Shown here one piece after another: positions 51,171 through 59,548 of a stretch of DNA of 64,000 nt (its first letter is position 1; the number at the start of each line of letters is the position of its first letter). This stretch comes from Algoriphagus sediminis (lineage in GTDB: Bacteria; Bacteroidota; Bacteroidia; Cytophagales; Cyclobacteriaceae): positions 124,001 through 188,000 of the forward strand of contig NZ_JAUEPH010000003.1 in assembly GCF_030403435.1 (NCBI RefSeq), read 5' to 3'. The notes under the pieces were generated by a model that worked only from the letters and a program-made list of their open reading frames with translations, searched no databases and was not told where the DNA came from. The position numbers and the translations under genes are program-made.

Positions 51171-52967
51171 TCAAAATGGATACTTCCCTTCAGCGATCAT
51201 AAAGTCAGCGACTTGTCTTCTCAGAACTTTGGTATTTACCAATGGGGCCTTTGTATATCTCTTCAAACCCATCAACATTACCTTCTGCTCATCACCAGAA
51301 GTGAAGGAAGCAATTGCTTCTTTCGCAGCGGCTGTAATTTTATCAATCGCTTCGGATAAGTAAACCTGAGTCATTGCAAGCTGGTTTGCTACTGCCTCTT
51401 CGCCTTTAATTCCTGCAAGCTTTTCTGTTCTAAGAACAGCTGATTCCGCCGCATAAATTTCGATCATCACATCCGCAAGATTCATCATTACTTCTTGCTC
51501 GTCCTCGATTTTTTCCTGAAGGGCCATTGCAGCTTTTCCACCCACCATTAAGAAAACTTTCTTAAGGTTTTTCAGCACATCTTTTTCCTGAGCCAGGAAC
51601 TGGGAGTTGTCAATACTTCCGAAAGACGGAACAGACGTCAATTCTTTTGATACCGCCATCGCAGGTTCAAAAAGATTAATCTCTCCTTTCATGGCTCTTT
51701 TCAAAAGCATACCAACCATGAGCATTCTGTTAATCTCATTGGTTCCTTCGTAAATTCTGGAAATTCTGGCATCACGATAAGCTCTCTCCATAGGTGCATC
51801 TGCCGAATATCCCATTCCGCCATACACCTGGACACCCTGATCCACTACATAATCCAAAACTTCAGAACCATGGACCTTTGCGATAGCACATTCTAGGGCA
51901 AATTCTTCCACACCCTTAAGCTTAGCCTCGTTTTCGGCCATTCCTTCAGCTGCCAGTTCCGCAATTCTTTCTTCAATATCCTGCCCAGCCCTATAGCAAA
52001 GTGACTCCGTCACAAACGTCCTGATAGCCATTTCTGCAAGCTTCGCTTTGATCGCACCAAATGAATTAATGCTGACTCCAAACTGCTTACGCTCGGTAGA
52101 ATATTTGATAGCCTGAGTAGTGACTGTTCTGGTTCCACCAAGAACTCCAGCACCCAATTTAATCCTACCGATATTCAAGATGTTTACTGCAATCTTAAAT
52201 CCGTTTTGTCTTTCGGAGAGCATGTTCTCAACCGGTACTTTACAGTCATTGAAAAACACCTGGCGAGTGGAAGAACCCTTAATACCAAGCTTCTTCTCTT
52301 CCTCATTCATGGTAATTCCACCAAAATTTTTCTCTACGATGAAAGCAGTCAGGTTTTTATCGTCTTCGATTTTGGCGAAAACAATGAATAGGTCTGCAAA
52401 GCCAGCATTTGAGATCCACATTTTCTGACCGTTAATAAGGTAGTGTTTACCATCTTCGGTCAGTGTTGCTTTAGTCTTTCCGCTGTTTGCGTCGGAGCCC
52501 GCATCAGGCTCAGTCAAGCAGTAACAAGCTGCCCATTCGCCAGTCGCTAGTTTAGGCAGATACTTTGACTTTTGTTCTTCATTGCCATAGTATAATATCG
52601 GGAGGGTACCTATTCCTGTATGCGCACCATAGGTGGTAGAAAAGGATCCTGCTGCACCAATAATATCTGCGATGAGCATAGAAGTATTAAAGCTCATTCC
52701 CATTCCACCATATTCCTCTGGAACGGAAATACCCAAAAGCCCCAATTCACCTGCTTTTCTAAAAATAGAAGGAACAAGATCAGGGTTTTTCATGCTGTCA
52801 ATCTCTTCAATATTTGGATGAATTTCCGTATCGATGAAGTCCTGACAGGCCTGAGCCATCATTTGCTGCTCTTCGGTAAACTGCTCAGGAATAAAGACGT
52901 CCTGAGCCTTTGATTCTTTGATTAAGAACTCTCCACCATTGAGAGAATCTTTTGCTACACTTTCCAT
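51171..52967 (-). CDS. fadE: Acyl-CoA dehydrogenase (FadE, VLCAD/ACAD9-like)
   Basis: First beta-oxidation step, FAD-dependent trans-2-enoyl-CoA formation. 598 residues: the normal acyl-CoA dehydrogenase core (FTEEQQMMAQACQDFI, CYCLTEPDAGSDANSGKTKA, MWISNAGFADLF, VYGGMGYSADAPMERAYRD) with the catalytic Glu in IYEGTNEINR, plus about 170 C-terminal residues like long-chain VLCAD/ACAD9 enzymes. Last gene of marR-fadN-fadA-fadE, 24 bases after fadA and just before a terminator. The order equals the fadNAE operon of Bacillus subtilis. Confidence 0.95.
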   Translation of the reverse strand: MESVAKDSLNGGEFLIKESKAQDVFIPEQFTEEQQMMAQACQDFIDTEIHPNIEEIDSMKNPDLVPSIFRKAGELGLLGISVPEEYGGMGMSFNTSMLIADIIGAAGSFSTTYGAHTGIGTLPILYYGNEEQKSKYLPKLATGEWAACYCLTEPDAGSDANSGKTKATLTEDGKHYLINGQKMWISNAGFADLFIVFAKIEDDKNLTAFIVEKNFGGITMNEEEKKLGIKGSSTRQVFFNDCKVPVENMLSERQNGFKIAVNILNIGRIKLGAGVLGGTRTVTTQAIKYSTERKQFGVSINSFGAIKAKLAEMAIRTFVTESLCYRAGQDIEERIAELAAEGMAENEAKLKGVEEFALECAIAKVHGSEVLDYVVDQGVQVYGGMGYSADAPMERAYRDARISRIYEGTNEINRMLMVGMLLKRAMKGEINLFEPAMAVSKELTSVPSFGSIDNSQFLAQEKDVLKNLKKVFLMVGGKAAMALQEKIEDEQEVMMNLADVMIEIYAAESAVLRTEKLAGIKGEEAVANQLAMTQVYLSEAIDKITAAAKEAIASFTSGDEQKVMLMGLKRYTKAPLVNTKVLRRQVADFMIAEGKYPF

Positions 52968-52991
52968 TTTCTTTTTATCTAGTTTTCGAGT

Positions 52992-54164
52992 TTAAAGGAG
53001 TTCATATACTCCAGCTACACCCTGACCCCCGCCTACACAGGCAGTGACCATTCCATACTTCATATTTTGTCTTTTCATTTCATTGAAAAGCTGCACAGAA
53101 AGCTTCGCTCCGGTACATCCCAGTGGGTGACCAAGAGCAACAGCTCCACCATTTACATTTACAATATCAGGGTTCAAGTCCAGTGCTTTAATCACCGCTA
53201 GCCCCTGAGCTGCAAACGCTTCATTCAATTCGATCAATTCAATATCCTTAAGCTTCAGTCCCGCCTGATCCAATGCTTTTGGCACTGCTTCTTTAGGACC
53301 AATACCCATAATTCTAGGGTCAACACCTGCTACCGAATAAGACATCATTCTGGCGACAGGCTCCAAGTTCAGCTCTTTTACCATTCGCTCAGACATCACT
53401 ACCACAAAGGCTGCCCCGTCACTAGTTTGAGAGGAATTACCTGCAGTAACCTGTCCTCCTTGTTTGAAGGCTGGTCTTAATTTTGCCAATCCTTCCATGG
53501 AAGTTCCCGGTCTCGGCCCTTCATCGGTATCCACGGTAAATTTTCTGACTTTCTTTTTTCCATCTCCATCCAAGAATGTTTCCTCGACTTCAACTGGAAC
53601 AATTTCGTCTTTAAATTTTCCTTCGGCGATCGCCGCCAAAGCCCTATCATGAGATCTTACAGAAAATGCATCTGCTTCTTCTCTGGTGATTTCATATTCG
53701 GCTGCCAATTCCTCCGCAGTAAGACCCATACTCAAATAATAGCTAGGGTGCTCAGAGGCTATCTTCCAGTTTAAAGCCGTTTTATATCCCATCATTGGGA
53801 CCAAAGACATGGACTCTGTACCACCAGCAATGATACAATCAGCCATACCTGCATTAACTTTGGCGGAAGCCAAAGCAATAGCTTCTAATCCAGAGCCACA
53901 ATATCGATTTATAATGAAGCCTGGGTTATCAATACCGAGTGCCAAAAGGGAAATCATTCTTCCCATTTGCATTCCCTGCTCTGCTTCCGGTACAGCATTA
54001 CCTACGATCAAGTCCTGAACATGAGATGTTTCAAGACCCGGTGTATTTGCCACCAAATGCTTGATTACGTCAGCAGCAAGATCATCAGGTCTATAGAATC
54101 GAAACCCTCCTTTTTTTGCCTTTCCGACTGCTGATCTATATCCGTTTACTATATAAGCGTTCAT
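52992..54164 (-). CDS. fadA: Acetyl-CoA acyltransferase (3-ketoacyl-CoA thiolase)
   Basis: Thiolytic last step of beta-oxidation. 390 residues with all thiolase residues: acylated Cys in NRYCGSGLEAIALA, His in GGAVALGHPLGCTGAK and the second Cys in VTACVGGGQG. The N-terminus (VNGYRSAVGKAKKGGFR) is of degradative thiolases. Thirty-seven bases after fadN; FadN and FadA usually form the trifunctional complex. Confidence 0.96.
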   Translation of the reverse strand: MNAYIVNGYRSAVGKAKKGGFRFYRPDDLAADVIKHLVANTPGLETSHVQDLIVGNAVPEAEQGMQMGRMISLLALGIDNPGFIINRYCGSGLEAIALASAKVNAGMADCIIAGGTESMSLVPMMGYKTALNWKIASEHPSYYLSMGLTAEELAAEYEITREEADAFSVRSHDRALAAIAEGKFKDEIVPVEVEETFLDGDGKKKVRKFTVDTDEGPRPGTSMEGLAKLRPAFKQGGQVTAGNSSQTSDGAAFVVVMSERMVKELNLEPVARMMSYSVAGVDPRIMGIGPKEAVPKALDQAGLKLKDIELIELNEAFAAQGLAVIKALDLNPDIVNVNGGAVALGHPLGCTGAKLSVQLFNEMKRQNMKYGMVTACVGGGQGVAGVYELL

Positions 54165-54201
54165 AATTTTTTATTTAGAATTTGAAGTTTTAAGGAAAAA
54201 A

Positions 54202-56607
54202 TCAGTTTCTGAGAGGTTTGCCTTTGAATAAAATACTATGGATTCTCTCCAGCGTTTTTTGCTCTCCGGTAAGACTGAGGAAAGCCTCCCTTTCCAAATC
54301 CAAGAGGTATTGTTCAGAGACCATGGTTGGTGCTGACAAGTCCCCACCTGACATTACCCATGCCAACTTCCTTGCGATTTTAGCATCATGCTCGGAGATG
54401 TAAGCCCCATATCGCATTCCTGTTATTCCTGCTTCGAAAAGTGCCAGAGAGCTCTTTCCAAGGACCTTGATATCCTTTTGCTGAACTGGCTGAGTATAAC
54501 CTGCATCGTAAAGTTCGATTACTTTGGCTTTTGCTTCAGCCAGCTGCCTTTTTCTATTCAGGGTGATTCCATCGGTCGGCCTTAAATAGTTAAGATTCAT
54601 TGCCTCATTTGCAGAGGTAGCAACTTTTGCCGTGGCAATATTCATGAAGTATTCCTGCAGTTGATTCATTTCTACATCTCCAGCTATCAAGCTGTTGGAG
54701 AATCGAAGCGTCATTTCCTTTGTTCCTCCTCCTGCAGGGATCAAACCAACACCTACTTCCACTAAGCCCATATACAGTTCTGCATGTGCCTGAATATGAT
54801 CGGAGTGAAGCGACAGCTCACATCCACCTCCCAAAGCCATATTATGCGGTGCGACTACAACAGGAACTGAGGAGAACCTCGCTCTCATCATAGTATTCTG
54901 GAAGCCAGCAATCATCAGGTTTATTTCGTCAAAGTCCTGATCACCGGCAAACATAAATAGCATTGCAAGATTTGCTCCTGCGGAGAAATTGGCCCCTTCA
55001 TTTCCAATGACGAGCCCTTTGTAAGACTTCTCAGCCATGGTAATAGCGGTATTAATTCCTTCTACTACTTCTTGGCCCATGGAATTCATTTTAGTATGGA
55101 ATTCCAGGTTGATTACATCATCACCCATATCATAGATAGTGGCCCCAGCATTTCCCCAGACTTTCTTACCTGCCGCTTTAAGAGTATCCAGAATGATGAA
55201 ATCATCTGTTCCCGGTATTTCCTTGTAGCTTTTGGATGGAATATCGTAGTAAAGTTTCTTCCCGTTTTTCACTTTGTAGAAACTTTCAAATCCAGCCTCA
55301 AGCATTTCGAAAACCCAATCGGCTGGTTTTTCTCCAGCTGCTTCCATTTTCTCAGCTGTCTCTTTAACTCCGAGAACATCCCAAGTCTCAAACGGCCCAA
55401 GCTCCCAACCGAATCCTGCAGAAACAGCCTGATCAATTCTATAAAGCTCGTCTGCGATTTCTGGAATTCTGAATGAACAATATCGAAGTGAATCATAGAA
55501 AGTAGCTCTATAAAACTCTCCGGCTTTATCATCGAAATTGACAAGTAGCTTTATTCTTTCTTTTAAATCTTCAACTTCCTTGGCCGCTTCGAGTGATTTA
55601 AACTTTGGCTTTTCTGCAGGCTTATATTCAAAAGTTTCAAAGTCTATCTCCTTGAGTTCTTTTCGTCCATCTTTATGACGAATCATTTTGAAGTAACCTT
55701 GGCCTGTCTTATCTCCAAACCACTTATTGTTATAAAGGACTTCTACGATTTTTGGAAGTTTGAACTTATCTCTTGATTCATCATGAGGAAGTACTTTGTA
55801 CAAGTTATTCGCCACATTTACGGTAGTGTCTAGACCAACTACATCCATTGTTCTAAAAGTTGCTGACTTGGCTCTACCAATTACAGTACCTGTAAGCTTA
55901 TCCACTTCAGAAACACCCATTCCCATTTTTTCAATGGTATGCATGGCTGAAATAATGGAGTACACACCGATTCGATTCGCGATAAATGCCGGTGTGTCTT
56001 TACATAAGACAGTTTCTTTTCCAAGAAACTTATCTCCATAATCCATCAAGAAATCAACGATTTCAGGATCTGTTTTCGGACCTGGAATAATTTCTAGAAG
56101 TCTAAGATATCTTGGAGGATTGAAAAAGTGTGTTCCCGCAAAATTAACCTGAAAGTCTTCGCTTCTACCTTCGCACATCATATGCATTGGAATGCCTGAT
56201 GTGTTTGAGGTAATCAAAGTCCCCGGTGTCCTATACTTTTCTACTTTTTCAAACAATTGCTGCTTGATGTCAAGCCTTTCTACTACGACCTCAATAACCC
56301 AGTCATAGTCTTTAATTTTAGGAAGGTCGTCATCAAAATTTCCTGTAGAAATTCTACTGGCAAATGCTTTATCGTAAATGGCGGAGGGATTAGACTTTAA
56401 TGTGCTGGCTAATGCCTCATTCACGATCCGGTTTCTGACGACAGGGTTTTCTTTCGTAAGTCCTTTTTTGGTTTCTGCTTCATTCAGCTCAAAAGGAACA
56501 ATATCCAAAAGAAGAACTTCCACACCTATATTGGCAAAGTGACAGGCGATTCTGGAACCCATAACGCCTGAACCCAATACGGCAACTTTTCTAATAGTTC
56601 GCTTCAT
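54202..56607 (-). CDS. fadN: 3-hydroxyacyl-CoA dehydrogenase / enoyl-CoA hydratase (FadN type)
   Basis: Two central beta-oxidation activities in 801 residues. The dehydrogenase comes first: NAD-binding VAVLGSGVMGSRIACHFA near the start, TSNTSGIPM, GTHFFNPPRYLRLLEII. The hydratase/isomerase domain is C-terminal (GNEGANFSAGANLAMLF, APHNMALGGGCELSLHSD, EVGVGLIPAGGGTKEM). This order is opposite to E. coli FadB and matches B. subtilis FadN, which supports the symbol. Twenty-two bases after marR, so under the same control. Confidence 0.93.
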   Translation of the reverse strand: MKRTIRKVAVLGSGVMGSRIACHFANIGVEVLLLDIVPFELNEAETKKGLTKENPVVRNRIVNEALASTLKSNPSAIYDKAFASRISTGNFDDDLPKIKDYDWVIEVVVERLDIKQQLFEKVEKYRTPGTLITSNTSGIPMHMMCEGRSEDFQVNFAGTHFFNPPRYLRLLEIIPGPKTDPEIVDFLMDYGDKFLGKETVLCKDTPAFIANRIGVYSIISAMHTIEKMGMGVSEVDKLTGTVIGRAKSATFRTMDVVGLDTTVNVANNLYKVLPHDESRDKFKLPKIVEVLYNNKWFGDKTGQGYFKMIRHKDGRKELKEIDFETFEYKPAEKPKFKSLEAAKEVEDLKERIKLLVNFDDKAGEFYRATFYDSLRYCSFRIPEIADELYRIDQAVSAGFGWELGPFETWDVLGVKETAEKMEAAGEKPADWVFEMLEAGFESFYKVKNGKKLYYDIPSKSYKEIPGTDDFIILDTLKAAGKKVWGNAGATIYDMGDDVINLEFHTKMNSMGQEVVEGINTAITMAEKSYKGLVIGNEGANFSAGANLAMLFMFAGDQDFDEINLMIAGFQNTMMRARFSSVPVVVAPHNMALGGGCELSLHSDHIQAHAELYMGLVEVGVGLIPAGGGTKEMTLRFSNSLIAGDVEMNQLQEYFMNIATAKVATSANEAMNLNYLRPTDGITLNRKRQLAEAKAKVIELYDAGYTQPVQQKDIKVLGKSSLALFEAGITGMRYGAYISEHDAKIARKLAWVMSGGDLSAPTMVSEQYLLDLEREAFLSLTGEQKTLERIHSILFKGKPLRN

Positions 56608-56629
56608 GATTATTTTGGCTTATACTCTT

Positions 56630-57100
56630 TTAAAATTCAATAATTGATTTCTGTAATTCGGATACGTTTTCTGCCTGGACCTGATCGATGACCAATTGAA
56701 TTTTCCTAAATACTTCGAAAAAATTATTCAGCTCCTCCTCGCTTACAATTTCCCTTACCTGCTCATTAAAAAGTTTAATGGTGCTGACGGAAATTTCCTT
56801 TTTGCGTTTTCCCTCTTCGGTCAAATAAATTCGAACAGACCGTTTGTCTTGCTCATCCGGCTTTTTATAGATGAGGTCTTTTTCTTCCATGGTTTTCAGC
56901 ATCCTGGTCAGACTCCTGGTTTCTAGACCTAACTTAGGAGCAATCTTCGTAGCTGGTGTTCCATCCTTAGAATTAATGTTGATCAGTACAAAACCGATAG
57001 CAGTGGTAAAGTCCTCCTTTGCGGCTTGCTGATTATACATCCTGGAAATGGCATGCCAGGCACTTTTAATATGGAAATCAACGGTCTCTTCTCTCTTCAT
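56630..57100 (-). CDS. MarR-family transcriptional regulator of the fad operon
   Basis: 156 residues with a winged helix-turn-helix: TPATKIAPKLGLETRSLTRMLKTMEEKDLI forms the helices (given in two parts, about 53-82), then YKKPDEQDKRSVRIYLTEEGK is the wing and start of the dimerisation helix. First gene of the fad operon, so it most likely represses its own operon and is released by fatty acyl ligands, by analogy with other MarR-type fad regulators. Two palindromes upstream are likely operators. No paralogue in the window. Confidence 0.9.
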   Translation of the reverse strand: MKREETVDFHIKSAWHAISRMYNQQAAKEDFTTAIGFVLININSKDGTPATKIAPKLGLETRSLTRMLKTMEEKDLIYKKPDEQDKRSVRIYLTEEGKRKKEISVSTIKLFNEQVREIVSEEELNNFFEVFRKIQLVIDQVQAENVSELQKSIIEF

Positions 57101-57142
57101 TTACTTTCAGATCTCAAAAGAAATCTAAAGTAAAAAAATTTA

Positions 57143-57184
57143 GTATGCATGCATACAAAAATCGAAAAATAATTATGCATGCAT
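57143..57184. promoter_or_regulatory. Two palindromic operators upstream of marR-fadNAE
   Basis: GTATGCATGCATAC at 57143-57156 is a perfect 14-base palindrome; ATGCATGCAT at 57175-57184 repeats its core. Their centres are 30 bases apart, about three helical turns. On the minus strand the first lies between a TTTTG and TACTTTAG, a loose Bacteroidota -33/-7 pair with a long 23-base spacer, the expected place for a repressor site. Binding by the MarR protein is inferred. Confidence 0.6.
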
Positions 57185-57300
57185 CACAAATTAACTACCA
57201 GTGAATGATTAAAATTCAGAATATTATTTTATAAATATGCTTAAAAACTAAGAAAACGAAACAAAATAGATTATTTGCTCCGTTTTCCGTATGATCTATT

Positions 57301-57318
57301 GTCCCTAGGTATTGGGAC
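57301..57318. other. Hairpin downstream of the acyl-CoA synthetase gene
   Basis: GTCCC, eight-base loop, GGGAC, followed on the plus strand by GTTTTTG. It lies 22 bases beyond the synthetase stop. The T-run is on the wrong side for the minus-strand gene, so termination there would be weak; it may act as a boundary before the fad promoter. Confidence 0.35.
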
Positions 57319-57339
57319 GTTTTTGATCCAAATCAAATA

Positions 57340-59088
57340 TTAAGCTGCGTACAGATCCTCAATCTCTTTTTGGTATTTTTCTTTGATTACTTTCCTTTTC
57401 AGCTTCATAGTAGGAGTGAGTTCACCACTGTCCACTTGCCAGACATTAGGTAGAAGTTTGAATTTTTTTATTTGCTCCCATTTTCCGAAGTATTTATTCA
57501 AACCATCTATTTCACGTTGAAACTTTTCAAGTATTTCTGGTTTCTCTATCATTTCAGAATCATTCGAATATGCAATTCCCTTATGCTTGCAGTAATCCCG
57601 AAGTCCTTCGAAACTTGGAACAATGATCGCAGAAGGAAATTTCCGGTTTTCACCTACCACCATAAGCTGTTCAATGAGTGCAGACTCTTTAAACTTATTT
57701 TCCATTACCTGTGGTGCTATATATTTTCCACCTGAGGTTTTAAACATCTCTTTTTTCCGGTCTGTGATTTTGAGATATTCTCCATCGAGCACTCCTATGT
57801 CCCCGGTATGGAACCAGCCATCCTTAATGACCTCAGCAGTCATCTCAGGTTCCTTGTAGTATCCCATCATAATGTTTGGTCCTTTCGCCAAAATCTCTCC
57901 ATCTTCAGCGATCTTAACTTCTACACCTTCTATCACTTTTCCCACATAACCGATCCTCATATCTTCATGGGTACAAATAGAAGCTGTAATCACAGGTGAG
58001 GTTTCTGTTAACCCATAACCTTCACATATTTTGATTTCTGCTGCCCAAAAAACCCTGAGTAATCTTGGCTGCAAAGCAGACGCTCCCGAATTGATTTGTT
58101 GTATTTCTCCTCCCAGAGCTTCTCTCCATTTACTGAAAATGATTTTGTTGGCCATTTTTAATTGCCAATTATACCATCCACCTAAATCAACATTAGGATC
58201 ATATTTATGACCCAATTCCAAAGCCCAGAAAAATAACTTCTTCTTGATACCAGTAAGTTCATAACCTTTGGCTACAATCTTATCGTAAATTTTCTCTAAC
58301 AGTCGTGGAACTGTATTAAACATGTGAGGCTTAACCTCCTTTATATTTTCACCCAAAGTCTCGAGACTTTCAGCATAATAAACAGAATAGCCCGCAAAAA
58401 GGTAAGCAAAGGAAGCTGCTCTCTCATAGATATGGCAAAGCGGTAAAAAGCTGATTACCCTTGAAGTTCCTGGTGGAATGGTCCAGATCTTTTCTATGGC
58501 AACCATGTTTGACATAACATTTGAATGCTTCAGCATGACGCCTTTTGGTCGACCAGTGGTTCCAGAAGTATATATGATTGTAAAGAGATCTGATTCCTGA
58601 ACTGCATTCTTTGAATTTTCAAGTTCCTGAAGATCTCCACCTTCTCCTGTTTTTAAAAAGTCTTCCCAAAAATCTACACCCTCCAGTTTCTCAAAACTTA
58701 GAATTCGTCTATCACCGGCCACTTTTGAAGCTTTGTCATATATCTCCTGATCTCCAACAAAAATCATTTTTACTTCTGCATGATTGAAGATATAGTCATA
58801 ATCCTCAGAAGTAATGGTGGGATACATGGGTACAGAAACAGCTCCGATTTGTTGCAAAGCCAAATCCACAAAATTCCATTCAGGACAATTATTAGAAATG
58901 ATAGCTACTTTATCCTTACTCTTGATTCCACCAGAAAGGAAAGCCAGACTCAAATTATCAACAATCCGTTTCAGATCTCTAGAAGAAAATGTTTTCCATT
59001 GTCCATTTTCTTTTTTTGCAAGACACACATCTTTATCATATGTCGAAATCTGATATGGAATCAGATCAAACAGCCTTTTAACTTCCAT
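57340..59088 (-). CDS. Long-chain fatty acid-CoA ligase (AMP-forming)
   Basis: Activates fatty acids to acyl-CoA, feeding the adjacent beta-oxidation operon. 582 residues of the ANL superfamily: ATP motif IIYTSGTTGRPKGVMLKH (about 170-190), YGLTETSPVI, WFHTGDIGVLDGEYLKITDRKK-EMFKTSGGKYI, and the C-terminal lysine near MKLKRKV. It is transcribed separately, ending 239 bases before marR, and borders the proposed replication origin. FadD-like role inferred from motifs and location. Confidence 0.94.
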   Translation of the reverse strand: MEVKRLFDLIPYQISTYDKDVCLAKKENGQWKTFSSRDLKRIVDNLSLAFLSGGIKSKDKVAIISNNCPEWNFVDLALQQIGAVSVPMYPTITSEDYDYIFNHAEVKMIFVGDQEIYDKASKVAGDRRILSFEKLEGVDFWEDFLKTGEGGDLQELENSKNAVQESDLFTIIYTSGTTGRPKGVMLKHSNVMSNMVAIEKIWTIPPGTSRVISFLPLCHIYERAASFAYLFAGYSVYYAESLETLGENIKEVKPHMFNTVPRLLEKIYDKIVAKGYELTGIKKKLFFWALELGHKYDPNVDLGGWYNWQLKMANKIIFSKWREALGGEIQQINSGASALQPRLLRVFWAAEIKICEGYGLTETSPVITASICTHEDMRIGYVGKVIEGVEVKIAEDGEILAKGPNIMMGYYKEPEMTAEVIKDGWFHTGDIGVLDGEYLKITDRKKEMFKTSGGKYIAPQVMENKFKESALIEQLMVVGENRKFPSAIIVPSFEGLRDYCKHKGIAYSNDSEMIEKPEILEKFQREIDGLNKYFGKWEQIKKFKLLPNVWQVDSGELTPTMKLKRKVIKEKYQKEIEDLYAA

Positions 59089-59099
59089 CTTATTTTGGG

Positions 59100-59548
59100 T
59101 TTTAATTGGTTCTATAATTATACCAAATAAGCATCATCGAACCAACAGGCATGTGGATTACCAACATGCTATTTATAAGAATAGAAATTTTAATTAAAAA
59201 ATCTTATGATTATTACTAAGTGTGTGGAAATGTGGGAAACTTGAATGTTGTCTGAAACCCACAAATTGGGTAGATGTTTAAATTATTTTTCCCCAAGTTT
59301 TAAACATATAAAATATTGATAATCAGTTGTTTGTAAAGTTGTAGACATTTATTTTCTTTTTGTGAAAGTAAATTGTGTGGTTAAAGTGGAAGTGGTTAAC
59401 TCTGGGAAACTCTGTTGAAAACTCTGCACTTATCCTCAGTTTCTGGATATGGAAGAATGCATCGTGAAATGGCTTGGGATAAAATGTCGGAAACTTAGAT
59501 TTATGCCTTATTCTATCCACATAGAAAACCACATTATCCACTGGCAGA
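59100..59548. other. Candidate chromosomal replication origin (oriC)
   Basis: Gene-free, very AT-rich DNA (59161-59220 and 59281-59340 about 18-20% GC). DnaA-box-like 9-mers with one mismatch to TTATCCACA or its complement: TGTGGATTA 59152, TGTGGTTAA 59376, TTATCCTCA 59430, CTATCCACA 59513, TTATCCACT 59534; two-mismatch ones at 59223, 59231, 59391, 59474. GGAAACT recurs three times (59235, 59405, 59489). Hand counts in minus-strand genes give G 48/C 74 to the left (57541-57840) and G 61/C 54 to the right (61561-61860), so strand bias shifts here. mnmG, an oriC neighbour in many bacteria, is about 2.6 kb away. Confidence 0.6.

Noticed and set aside
59323..59541. A 72-codon frame on the minus strand inside the proposed origin
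   Set aside because: Its translation is rich in Phe, His, Asn and Lys as expected of AT-rich non-coding DNA, has no domain, and runs through the DnaA-box cluster.
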